Source: Planctomycetota bacterium
GTDB taxonomy: Bacteria > Planctomycetota > Planctomycetia > Pirellulales > PLA5
Assembly: GCA_003576845.1 (NCBI GenBank)
Contig: QEVJ01000007.1
Coordinates: forward strand, 1-64,000
Direction: 5' to 3'
Length of the DNA stretch: 64,000 nucleotides
The notes under the pieces were generated by a model. The model saw only the letters and a program-made list of their open reading frames with translations, did not search any database and was not told where the DNA came from. Below, piece by piece: positions 28,557 to 36,674 of this stretch. Within the stretch, counting starts at the first letter, position 1. Each line of letters opens with the position of its first letter. Position numbers and translations under genes: made by a program.

Positions 28557-30980
28557 ATGAGTACGTGGCGTCGAGTGTTCGATTGGCGCGTTGTAGTCAT
28601 TCTTCTTGCGGGAATGGCGGCCGTTGCGCCGTCCAAGGAGCCGCCCCGGAAGCTCTCCGACGACGCGACCCCCGCGGGCACGCTGAGGTTCGACGTGCAA
28701 TCCGTCGCTAGCGGCGCGTGGTCTTCGGAAAAAACCTGGTCGCCGCGGCCGCCGCGGGCTGGGGATCGCGTGAAGATCTCCGCCGGCACGCGCGTCGTAT
28801 ACGACGTCGCGAGCGACGACGTGATCCGCATGATTCAAGTCGTCGGCACGCTGTCGTTCGCCCGCGATCGCGATACGCTGCTCAACGTCGGCATCGTCAA
28901 GGTGCAGGCCAGCGAGACGTGCAGCGAATCGGGCTTTGCTTGCGATTTCGCCCACGCGACCGACGCCGGCGAGCCGACGCTCGCGCCGACCGGTCCGATG
29001 CCCGCCTTCGAAGTCGGCACGCTCAACGAGCCGATTCCTGCCGAGCACACCGCGCGGATTCGCCTGCATTATCTCGACGGCATGGACAAGGACGACGCTC
29101 CGGCGCTCGCCTGCTGCTCCGCGCGGATGGATTTGCACGGCGCGCCGATGAATCGCACCTGGGTCGATCTTGGCGCAGATGCCGGCAAAGGCGACAAACT
29201 GGTCGTGCTCGCCGAGGACGTGACCGGCTGGCGCGCGGGCGATGACATCATCGTCACCGCGTCGCTGCACAACAACAGCCTCGGGGGGCAGTATCGCGAC
29301 GACCCGAGCATGAGGAGCACCGAACAGCGCCGCATCAAGGCGATCGACGGCCGCAAGCTGACGCTCGACAACCCGCTCGAACACCGCCACTTCGGCAGCG
29401 GCGACTTTCGCAGCGAAGTCGCCAACCTCTCGCGGAACGTCATTATCGAAAGCGCCGACCCCAACGGCGTCCGCGGACACACGGTCTATCACTGTTTCAG
29501 CCAGGGCGGCATCAGTTACGCCCGATTCGCCCACCTCGGCAAGGAGAACGTCCTCGGACGGTATGCGATTCACTTTCACCTGCTCGAAGACAGCAACCGC
29601 GGCAGCCAGGTCCTCGGCGCGGCGATCGTCGATTCCGAAAACCGCTGGGTGACGATCCACGGCACCGATTACATGGTCGTTCGCGATTGCGTCGGCTACG
29701 GTTCTGTCGGGCACGGCTTTTTCCTCGAAGACGGCACGGAGACCTACACCGTCCTCGACCGCAATCTCGGCGTGAACGCCTTTCGCGGCAAGCCGCTGCC
29801 CAAACAAGTGTTATCGTTCGATCCCAACGACGGCGCGGCGTTCTGGTGGGCCAACGGCCGCAACACGTTCGTCCGCAACACGTCCTGCGAGAACGACGAA
29901 TACGGCTTCCGCTACGACAGCCAGAAGCGGAGCAATTTCGATAGCAACCTGAGCGTTCGCACGCCGACGGGCAGTTTCGAGACGACCGACATCCGCACGA
30001 TTCCGATTTACCGCTTCGAGGGCAACGAGGCCCACAGCGAGGGTTTGTACGGCATGGTAATCGCCGGAACCGATCGGGTCGCGCCGGACCTCAAACATCC
30101 GCACGTGCTCAAGAACCTGCGCATCTGGCAGGTCCATTACGCGCTTCGGCCGCAAGTGCCAGCCATGTGGATCGAAAACGTGACGATCGATCACACCGTG
30201 TATGGCGTCTATCGGCCGGAGTTCGAGAACCACGAGTATCGCAACCTCCGCATCGCCTCGACGAGCAGCGAGCCGTTCAACCGCGGCCAGGACGACGACA
30301 GCACGCAGCACGGCACGATCGCGGTCGACGGCCTCACGTTCACGAACGTCGAAGGCGACGGCATTCCGCTCATTCAGATGAGTGACAACAACCCCAGCGG
30401 CACGGCCGAATCGCACTTTCGCAACGTCCGCGTCGAACGCCGCGAGGGCCGGCGACAAAAGGCGCTCGTCGACCGCGGCGGCGGCGCGGAAGTCGATCCC
30501 CAGACGCCGACGAGCGTGCCCGTGTTCCTGCACGACTACTTCGGCCCCGGGAAACACGCGAAAATCGTCAGCACGGCGGCGGGCGACTTTCCCAAGGATT
30601 CGCAGGAGTTCCGCCGCGAGCCGCCGCTGACGGGCGAGGAATCGCGCGTCGCGGAAGTCAAGGACGTCGCCTTTCCAAAGCTGCTCGATCCCGTCGACGA
30701 CGCGCCGCCGGCAACGATCATCACGTATCCTCCCCGCGGAGTTTCGGCCAAGCGAGACGGCAATCGCCTCCTCGTCCGCGGCACGACCACCGACAATGTG
30801 CGTACCAAGCGCGTCGTGGTCAACGGCGTCGCCGCCCGCGACGTCGACTACAACTTCCATCAATGGGAAGCCGTGCTGGAAAACGTCTCGCCGGGCGAGG
30901 TAACGATCGAGGCCCACGCCGAAGACGCGGCGGGAAACGTCGAGCGGAACGCTCACCGGCTGGTGATCGCCGTGGAGTGA
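28557..30980 (+). CDS. Secreted G8-domain parallel beta-helix protein
   Basis: 807 aa from the ATG at 28557 (a TTG four codons upstream is less likely). The signal peptide spans about residues 1-25. The G8 domain (about 50-170) is marked by SGAWSSEKTWSPRPPRAGD, then GTRVVYDVASDDVIRMIQVVG. A long right-handed beta-helix follows, with many His/Asn/Gly turns such as YAIHFHLLEDSNRGSQVLGA and NTSCENDEYGFRYDS. The last 80 residues look like an Ig-like module (PATIITYPPRGVSAKRDG). G8 domains occur in animal hyaluronan-binding CEMIP/TMEM2 and in some bacteria, where a role in binding or cutting glycans is assumed. The activity of this protein cannot be stated. It shares the strand and close spacing with the DUF1080 gene. 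Confidence 0.88.
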   Translation: MSTWRRVFDWRVVVILLAGMAAVAPSKEPPRKLSDDATPAGTLRFDVQSVASGAWSSEKTWSPRPPRAGDRVKISAGTRVVYDVASDDVIRMIQVVGTLSFARDRDTLLNVGIVKVQASETCSESGFACDFAHATDAGEPTLAPTGPMPAFEVGTLNEPIPAEHTARIRLHYLDGMDKDDAPALACCSARMDLHGAPMNRTWVDLGADAGKGDKLVVLAEDVTGWRAGDDIIVTASLHNNSLGGQYRDDPSMRSTEQRRIKAIDGRKLTLDNPLEHRHFGSGDFRSEVANLSRNVIIESADPNGVRGHTVYHCFSQGGISYARFAHLGKENVLGRYAIHFHLLEDSNRGSQVLGAAIVDSENRWVTIHGTDYMVVRDCVGYGSVGHGFFLEDGTETYTVLDRNLGVNAFRGKPLPKQVLSFDPNDGAAFWWANGRNTFVRNTSCENDEYGFRYDSQKRSNFDSNLSVRTPTGSFETTDIRTIPIYRFEGNEAHSEGLYGMVIAGTDRVAPDLKHPHVLKNLRIWQVHYALRPQVPAMWIENVTIDHTVYGVYRPEFENHEYRNLRIASTSSEPFNRGQDDDSTQHGTIAVDGLTFTNVEGDGIPLIQMSDNNPSGTAESHFRNVRVERREGRRQKALVDRGGGAEVDPQTPTSVPVFLHDYFGPGKHAKIVSTAAGDFPKDSQEFRREPPLTGEESRVAEVKDVAFPKLLDPVDDAPPATIITYPPRGVSAKRDGNRLLVRGTTTDNVRTKRVVVNGVAARDVDYNFHQWEAVLENVSPGEVTIEAHAEDAAGNVERNAHRLVIAVE

Positions 30981-30990
30981 GGCGGTAGCA

Positions 30991-31098
30991 AGTGATGAAT
31001 GACGATTGATCAACGATGAGCGATGAACGGGGCATTCTCATCGCCCATAGCCATCACTTAACTCATATCTCATCACTCACCGCTCATCACGCATCACG
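30991..31098. repeat. Heptamer-type inverted repeat (gatgagc / tcatcac)
   Basis: Left heptads (gtgatga, acgatga, gcgatga) at 30991-31028 face right heptads (tcatcac, tcaccgc, gcatcac) at about 31050-31098. Together they make an imperfect hairpin. It lies between the G8 and MFS genes. Confidence 0.78.
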
Positions 31099-31141
31099 AA
31101 CCTGGTTCGTTGCCATTTCACCTTGTTGGACGGTCGCATCG

Positions 31142-32617
31142 GTGAGCGAACCTTCTTCACACGATCCGTCGCCAGTCCCCAGCCCCCAGCCCCCAGCCCC
31201 TGCTACCCGCGTCCGCTACCGCGTCCTCGCCATCTTCTGCATCGCCGCCGCCATCGGCTACATCCAGCGGTACGCGATCAACTATCTCAACGACGCGATT
31301 CGCTTCGACGTCGGGCTGAACAAAGACCAGATGGGCTGGGTCATGTTCAGCTTCTTCATGGCCTATGCCGCCATGATGCTGCCGTCGGGCTGGATCGCCG
31401 ATCGCTTTGGCAGCCGGCGGATGCTCGCCGCGTGCGCCTTGTTGTGGTCGATCGCGACCGCGCTCATGGCAACCGCGGAAAACCTTGCCGGTCTCGTCAC
31501 CGTGTGGGCCGTCATGGGCGCGGCGCAGGCCGGCTTGTTTCCCAGTGCGGTAATCGGCCTGCGGCGATGGCTGCCGGCGACGCGGCGAGCGCTGGCCAGC
31601 GGCATGCTGGCGAGCTTCATGAACGTCGGCGCGGTCCTCTCTCCGCTTGCCGCCGGCGCGCTGGTCGAGAACGCCGACTTCACGTGGCGCGAAGTCTTCG
31701 TGTGCCTCGCCGCGCCGGGCGTTGTCTGGGCCGTGTGGTACTACGCGTGGTATCGCGATCGGCCGCAGGATCACCGAGGGGTCAACGCGGCGGAGCTTGC
31801 GGTTATAGGATCGAGGATCGAGGATCGAGGATCGAGGGATGAAGGCGAAGGGTCGAGGACCAAGGGAGGAGGATTGCGGAGTGAGGATGGAGAGGACGGG
31901 GCGCCGCTGGGATCGTCCACCGTTCTTTCCCTCAATCCTCGATCCCCAATCCTCAATCCTTCGCCCTCGATCCTCAATCCTCCATCCTCCACGCCCGTCT
32001 GGCTCGTGCTGTCGACGAGTCCCCGGATGTGGCTCATCTGCGCACAGCACTTTCTCCGTGCGGCGGCGCAAGTATTCTTCGGAACCTGGTTCGCCACGTT
32101 CTTGCGTGAGAGTCCCGGCATGTCGGCCGACGACGTGGACTGGGCGTCGAGCCTGCCGCCAATGATGCTGATCGCCGGATCGCTCGTCGGCGGCGTCGTG
32201 TCCGATTGGCTGCTGCGCGCGACGGGCAGCCGCCGCGTGAGCCGCCAAGGGCTGGCCGTCGTGAACTTGCTCCTCTGCGCGGCGATGTTCTTCGTCGCGG
32301 CGACGGTGGACGACATCTGGACGCGAGTGTGGCTCATTTGCGCCGGATGCTTCTTCATGACCATCGGCGGCGTGAGTTCGTACACGATCACGATGGACTT
32401 GGGCGGCGCCTATGTCGCCACCGTGTTCAGCGCGATGAACATGTTCGGCAGTCTTGGCTCCGCCGCGTTTCCCAAGTACGTCGGTTGGCTCGTTCACCAG
32501 ACCGGCAATTGGGATTACGTGCTGTATTCAATCGTCGCGATTTATCTCGTGGCGGCGGCGTGCTGGGCGGCGATCAATCCCAATGGGTCGCTGTTCGAGC
32601 GGGCTAGCGATGAGTGA
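31142..32617 (+). CDS. MFS transporter (ACS-like) with a repeat-encoded central loop
   Basis: 491 aa from a GTG at 31142. An upstream ATG at 31016 would translate a hairpin repeat and was rejected. Twelve membrane helices of the anion:cation symporter group are recognisable, beginning RYRVLAIFCIAAAIGYIQRY. The family loop motif appears as GWIADRFGSRRM after helix 2. Helix 6 ends at YYAWYRDRPQDHRGVNAAEL and helix 7 starts at MWLICAQHFLRAAAQVFFGT. Between them lies a stretch of about 62 residues encoded by a heptamer-repeat hairpin (31807-31991). It has a 7-residue period and is read through in frame. Another heptamer run encodes the Pro/Ser-rich N-terminus. Homologues in this group typically import sugar acids or organic anions. 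The neighbours suggest uptake of a glycan breakdown product. Confidence 0.88.
   Translation: MSEPSSHDPSPVPSPQPPAPATRVRYRVLAIFCIAAAIGYIQRYAINYLNDAIRFDVGLNKDQMGWVMFSFFMAYAAMMLPSGWIADRFGSRRMLAACALLWSIATALMATAENLAGLVTVWAVMGAAQAGLFPSAVIGLRRWLPATRRALASGMLASFMNVGAVLSPLAAGALVENADFTWREVFVCLAAPGVVWAVWYYAWYRDRPQDHRGVNAAELAVIGSRIEDRGSRDEGEGSRTKGGGLRSEDGEDGAPLGSSTVLSLNPRSPILNPSPSILNPPSSTPVWLVLSTSPRMWLICAQHFLRAAAQVFFGTWFATFLRESPGMSADDVDWASSLPPMMLIAGSLVGGVVSDWLLRATGSRRVSRQGLAVVNLLLCAAMFFVAATVDDIWTRVWLICAGCFFMTIGGVSSYTITMDLGGAYVATVFSAMNMFGSLGSAAFPKYVGWLVHQTGNWDYVLYSIVAIYLVAAACWAAINPNGSLFERASDE
31807..31991. repeat. Heptamer inverted-repeat element inside the MFS gene
   Basis: The left arm 31807 to about 31896 is made of 7-bp units of the gatcgag/gatggag/gattgcg kind. 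The right arm, about 31929-31991, is made of tcgatcc/tcaatcc/tccatcc units. The arms are imperfect reverse complements around a 32-bp centre. The element keeps the reading frame and has no stop codon. Because 7 x 3 = 21, the translation repeats every 7 residues, for example SRIEDRG, SRDEGEG, SRTKGGG, then PRSPILN, PSPSILN. The same kind of element is otherwise intergenic in this window. Confidence 0.9.
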
Positions 32618-32707
32618 TGATTGCTGAGCGATGAGCGACGAACGATAATGCCGAAGCCTTACGGCCCTCACTCCTCATTCCCCACTCCTCATTCCTCATT
32701 CCTCACC
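32607..32707. repeat. Heptamer-type inverted repeat overlapping the MFS 3' end
   Basis: Left heptads (gatgagt, gatgatt, gcgatga, gcgacga) run from 32607 to 32648 and include the MFS stop codon. Right heptads (tcctcat, tccccac, tcctcac) run from 32666 to 32707, ending 4 bp before the next gene's start codon. The repeat therefore spans the entire intergenic gap and replaces any ribosome binding site. Confidence 0.82.
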
Positions 32708-32711
32708 CGCC

Positions 32712-34151
32712 GTGACTTCCGCCCATTGCCTTGCCGCCGCCGCTCGTCGGGACATCACGCCGCCCGTCGGCATCTATCATCGCATGTGGGGCGCGGCAAC
32801 GCACGATCGAGCGACGGGCGTCCATCGGCCCCTATTGGCGACGGCGCTCGCGCTCGCGCCCGCGGCCGAGGGTGCACGTCCGAATCGTCAGAACGCACGG
32901 CGCGTCGTCGTAGGAATCGACCACTGTTTGCTTTGGCATGACGACATGCAGCGGCTGCGGGCGGAAGTATGCCGCACGGCTGGATTGCAGAGCGACGAAC
33001 TGCACATCGCGTTTTCGCACACGCACGCCACGGGACTAATGGACCGCTCGCGGGCACAACTTCCGGGCGGCGAACTGATCGGGCCCTATCTCGACGAGCT
33101 GGCGGCCAAGATCGCGGATGCGGCCCGCGAAACGCTCGAAAACCTTGCCGACGCACGAATCGTGTATGGAGCCGGGCGCTGCAAGCTGGCTGCGAATCGC
33201 GACCAGTTCGACGCGGCCCGCGGCGCATGGGTCTGCGGCTACAACTCCGTCGGCGAAGCGGACGACACGGTGCTCGTCGCTCGCATCGAGAAGGCAAGCG
33301 GCGAGAGCATCGCGGCGGTGGTCAACTATGCCTGCCATCCGACGACGCTGGCCTGGCAGAACACGCTCATCAGTCCGGACTACGTCGGCGCGCTGCGGGA
33401 AGTCATCGAACGGGAGCACGGCGGATTGTGTCTGTATCTGCACGGCGCGTCCGGCGATCTCGGTCCGCGCGAAGGATTTACGGGCGACACGGCCGTGGCC
33501 GACCGCAACGGCCGGCAGCTTGGGTATGCCGCGCTCGCGGCGCTCGCAGCGTTGCCGCCTGCGGATATGCGATTCGAGTATGCGGGTCCGGTCGTGTCCG
33601 GGGCGACGATCGGCACGTGGCAGTACACCCCGATCTCGGCCGACGAACGTGCGGCCCAAGCGGCATGGCGCTGCGAGACGTTTACCGTCGACGTGCCGTA
33701 TCGCGACGGTCTGCCGACGCGCGCCGCGACGCTCGCCGACCGCGAAACTTGGCTCTCGCGAGAGGGCGACGCGCGGGCAAGCGGCGACGCGATCGCCGCC
33801 CGCGATTGCCGAGCGCAGATCGAGCGGCTCGACCGGCAGTCGGTGCGCGTGGGGCAACTGCCCGCCGGACCGACGTTTCCGCTGGGCGTCTCGTTGTGGA
33901 AAATCGGCGGCGGATTCTGGGTCTGGCTCGAAGGTGAGTACTATCAGTATCTCCAGCGGACGCTGCGAACGCGGCTGCCCGAGACGCCGATCGTCGTGGC
34001 AACGGTCGTCGACGGCTGGCGACCGGCGTACTTGCCCACGCGCGAGACTTACGGCCGCGGGATTTATCAGGAACAAGTCGCCGTGTTGGCGCCAGGATGC
34101 TTGGAAGCGGTCACCGACTCCGTCGCCGAGAAAATCGCTGCGTGGCTGTGA
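32712..34151 (+). CDS. Neutral/alkaline non-lysosomal ceramidase-like hydrolase
   Basis: 479 aa from a GTG at 32712. The N-terminal part matches the neutral ceramidase fold: AAARRDITPPVGIYHRMWG, then VGIDHCLLWHDDMQRL, and the zinc-ligand motif FSHTHATGL with His103 and His105. VNYACHPTTLAWQN and LYLHGASGDLGPREGF follow. The C-terminal third contains VVDGWRPAYLPTRETYGRG. There is no signal peptide, unlike secreted ceramidases, so a cytoplasmic amidase acting on an imported product is possible. The family is abundant in planctomycetes, with mostly untested substrates. It follows the MFS gene closely and probably shares its transcript. Confidence 0.88.
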   Translation: MTSAHCLAAAARRDITPPVGIYHRMWGAATHDRATGVHRPLLATALALAPAAEGARPNRQNARRVVVGIDHCLLWHDDMQRLRAEVCRTAGLQSDELHIAFSHTHATGLMDRSRAQLPGGELIGPYLDELAAKIADAARETLENLADARIVYGAGRCKLAANRDQFDAARGAWVCGYNSVGEADDTVLVARIEKASGESIAAVVNYACHPTTLAWQNTLISPDYVGALREVIEREHGGLCLYLHGASGDLGPREGFTGDTAVADRNGRQLGYAALAALAALPPADMRFEYAGPVVSGATIGTWQYTPISADERAAQAAWRCETFTVDVPYRDGLPTRAATLADRETWLSREGDARASGDAIAARDCRAQIERLDRQSVRVGQLPAGPTFPLGVSLWKIGGGFWVWLEGEYYQYLQRTLRTRLPETPIVVATVVDGWRPAYLPTRETYGRGIYQEQVAVLAPGCLEAVTDSVAEKIAAWL

Positions 34152-34162
34152 GTGCTCAAATG

Positions 34163-34275
34163 GGGACCTTGGAGGTTTGAGGTTGGAGGTTCGCGATCGG
34201 GATGACGCCGCAAATACCTCGAACCGTCCGTGCTCTTGGTCCACAGCCTACAGCCTACGGCCGACCGCCTACAGC
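34163..34275. repeat. Two short heptameric runs (ggaggtt; cagccta)
   Basis: Units ggaggtt/tgaggtt at about 34170-34191 and cagccta/cagcctg at about 34243-34278 show the 7-bp period of the window's repeat class. They are not obvious complements of each other. They fill most of the gap between the converging ceramidase-like and HEAT-protein genes. The rest of the gap (34326-34496) shows nothing I can name. Confidence 0.65.
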
Positions 34276-34280
34276 CTGCC

Positions 34281-34325
34281 CAAAACAAAACGGCGGGAGT
34301 TCCATTTGCCGTGGAACTCCCGCCG
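34281..34325 (-). terminator. Intrinsic terminator for the HEAT-protein gene
   Basis: A perfect 14-bp stem (34291-34304 with 34312-34325, cggcgggagttcca and its complement) closes a 7-nt loop. Read on the minus strand it is followed by ttttgttttg (34290 down to 34281). That is the layout of a Rho-independent terminator for transcripts of the gene that ends at 34497. Confidence 0.85.
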
Positions 34326-34496
34326 GGCACTTCCTGAGAAAATCAATCCTGTTGGCTCTCGTGGGAAACGCGTTGACGCATTGTGTCTGGCGTGAAGCTG
34401 GGATGGTTCTCGCTCGCGGGCCACGCGCCCCAGTAGGATCGGGCGTGCTTCCGATCCGGATGGCGTAGCACGTGCGAGTCGCCAGCCTCCTTGGCC

Positions 34497-36308
34497 TTAC
34501 CGCGTTTGCAACACCACGACGTCGCCGCTCGTGATTTTCGACAGGTTTGTTTCGCCGATCGGTCGGGCCGTCACCATATCGGTTCCGGCCGCGATGATCT
34601 CTAGTTGTCCAATTTCGGATGTCGTGAGCAGATACTTGTGCTGAACGTTGACCACGCTGCCGATCGTCGGCTGCGTGCCGGCAAAGCGGAGTTGCACCGT
34701 GCCCGCCGACGCCGACACCTTCGCCACGACGCCGCGCACGCTCGACTTCGCGGACGAAGCCGGACGGATCGCAGCCGATCGGGCGGAGGTCGGTTGAGCC
34801 GTCGGACGCGATACCGCGGCCTGAGCCGGCTGGGCATCGGCGGCGGTAACTTCCACTTCCTCCGAACGCGCTTCGACGTAGGCGGCCGGCTCCTCCGCCG
34901 ACGCCGCGCGAACCGCGGCCCCGAAGTTGGCCGGTTGCTGGATTAGCATCTTCGGACGCGGAACGGCCACCGGCTCAGCGGGCGCCGCGTGAACGGGAGC
35001 CGGTTGTGCTTCGACCGGTTGCAGCGTTGCCGGCGCGTCCTGCCGAGCGACCGCCGCGAGCGGCGCCACTTGCGGAATGGGCGACGCAGTGATCAGGGCC
35101 GGACGCTTGGCTCGCAGGGTGAGGTTGCTGGGCTGACGAATAACCGGTTCCAGGACCGGCTCTTCGTCCTGCTGGTCCGGCTGCGCGGTCTGCGGGGCGG
35201 AATGCGGTTGCTCGACGACCGGGCCGGCATCCGCGACGGGCGAGGCTTCGGCGGGGGCAGCGCCGGCTTGCTTATCGTAAACCGGCGCGTCTTGAGCCTC
35301 GACGTACCCCTCGGCGTCTTGCACTTCGACCGCCTCATCGGCCGGCGGGACTTCGATCACCGGTCTACGAGCCGGCATCGGACGGGCAACCGGTTGGGCG
35401 ATGGGCCGGACTTGAGCCGATTGGGAATTCTGGTCGGCAACCCAGACCGTCGGCGTGCGTTGAGCCGGCGGTTGATGGGCGATCGACTGCGACGGCGTCG
35501 TTGCGCGACGCGCGGCCGTCGAACGCTGCGGTGGCGCCGGCTGGCGGCCATACAGGCCGCCGAACAGCGCCGCGCTACCCGTCGATTTGCGTTGGGTGCT
35601 CGTGCCCGGCTCGACGGGCGTCGTGTTCGGACCGGGTTCGACGGGAATGTCGCCCTGCATCACCGGTTCCGCGGTCGGAGGCGCGTCGCGGTTCGGGCAG
35701 CAGACGTTCATGGTCTCGATCGCCGCTTCGCGAACGCGCGCCGACGGCTCGAACCAGCAGTCGGGATGGTCCGGATCGCGCTCGTATGCCATCTTCGCGA
35801 GCTGCTCGGTGATCTTCTCCGTGCAGCAGTCGTTGTCGCACATCGGGCAATCGCCGTTCGGGATCGTGCCGAGGGCCCTCACCGTCTCGTAGCGGACTTC
35901 CTCGGTGCAATCCTTGAGCGATTCGAGCATCGCTTCTTCGATGCCGCCGTAGCACTTTTCGCAGCCGAGCGTGGCGAGGTACTTGATCGCCTTGATCTTC
36001 TGCGGGGCGAGGTCTTCTTCGGCCTTGATCTGCTGGGCCTTCTTGATGGCCGCGTTATCGACCTCGGCGAGCGACGGGTCGGCGATGCGTTTGAGCGGCG
36101 GCTTGCGTTCGAGTCCCGGGAAGTTGCCCCGCTTGTTCAAGAACGCGTCGCGGCGCATCCACGAGCCTTGCCGCAGGCCGAGGAAGTGCCACAACGTCGG
36201 GGCCGGACCCACGGGGGCGGCCGGCGGAACTTGGGCCTCGGCAAACGTGCCGGCCCCAAAAACGACGCCGGCCAGCGTCATACGGAACACGTGCTTGCGA
36301 AGCGACAT
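34497..36308 (-). CDS. Secreted HEAT-repeat protein with Cys motifs and Pro/Ala-rich middle
   Basis: 603 aa from the ATG at 36308, fixed by a clear Shine-Dalgarno (aaggagga) about 10 bp upstream and by a signal peptide (residues 1-26, ending FAEAQ). Residues about 80-230 form HEAT-like helices containing cysteine pairs: LGCEKCYGGIEEAM, GDCPMCDNDCCTEKI and NVCCPN. These look able to bind metal or form disulfides. Residues about 240-510 are a low-complexity Pro/Ala/Gln linker. The last 80 or so residues are a beta-rich domain (VRGVVAKVSASAGTVQLRF) like the C-terminal barrels of surface proteins. The function is unknown; this layout recurs in planctomycetes. It is downstream of tssM on the same strand but has its own control region and terminator. 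Confidence 0.85.
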   Translation of the reverse strand: MSLRKHVFRMTLAGVVFGAGTFAEAQVPPAAPVGPAPTLWHFLGLRQGSWMRRDAFLNKRGNFPGLERKPPLKRIADPSLAEVDNAAIKKAQQIKAEEDLAPQKIKAIKYLATLGCEKCYGGIEEAMLESLKDCTEEVRYETVRALGTIPNGDCPMCDNDCCTEKITEQLAKMAYERDPDHPDCWFEPSARVREAAIETMNVCCPNRDAPPTAEPVMQGDIPVEPGPNTTPVEPGTSTQRKSTGSAALFGGLYGRQPAPPQRSTAARRATTPSQSIAHQPPAQRTPTVWVADQNSQSAQVRPIAQPVARPMPARRPVIEVPPADEAVEVQDAEGYVEAQDAPVYDKQAGAAPAEASPVADAGPVVEQPHSAPQTAQPDQQDEEPVLEPVIRQPSNLTLRAKRPALITASPIPQVAPLAAVARQDAPATLQPVEAQPAPVHAAPAEPVAVPRPKMLIQQPANFGAAVRAASAEEPAAYVEARSEEVEVTAADAQPAQAAVSRPTAQPTSARSAAIRPASSAKSSVRGVVAKVSASAGTVQLRFAGTQPTIGSVVNVQHKYLLTTSEIGQLEIIAAGTDMVTARPIGETNLSKITSGDVVVLQTR

Positions 36309-36316
36309 GACTCGAG

Positions 36317-36340
36317 TCCTCCTTAACTGCATGCATGCAG
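36317..36340 (-). promoter_or_regulatory. Ribosome binding site and 14-bp palindrome before the HEAT gene
   Basis: The Shine-Dalgarno complement (tcctcctt) is at 36317-36324 and fixes the ATG at 36308. Directly upstream, 36327-36340 is a perfect 14-bp palindrome, ctgcatgcatgcag, in the 5' untranslated or operator region. The wider gap 36341-36674 holds no gene and should contain the promoter, but I see no clear -35/-10 pair. Confidence 0.6.
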
Positions 36341-36674
36341 GCGGCGCGGAGCCGCAAAGTGTGCCAATCACGCCGGCTTTAGGTCGATTCGACGTCGACG
36401 CCCGCGCCGACACAGCAACCGGCGGGAAGCCCGTGCTCGGGGGCATAGTTGCTGCTAAGGGATGCAATCGGCATGCGGCCGCGGCCGCGTAAGAACGTAA
36501 TTCCTAGAGGGCAAAGACCGCGCAGTTTGCCGCGATTGCCTAGGTGGAAGACAGGCCCCTAATCGGAATTACCCGGCCGAACGGACCGTCAGCCGCTCTC
36601 CGCCGGCGCGAGGATTGCGCGGATAGAGAAAGTTTGCGGGCCACAAGTCCCCGGCCAAGAAGGAACGCGGCGCT

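Noticed and set aside
31016-31141. An upstream ATG start for the MFS transporter
   Set aside because: It would translate the heptamer hairpin at 30991-31098 as a 42-residue leader with no homology expected. The GTG at 31142 is closer to the first membrane helix.
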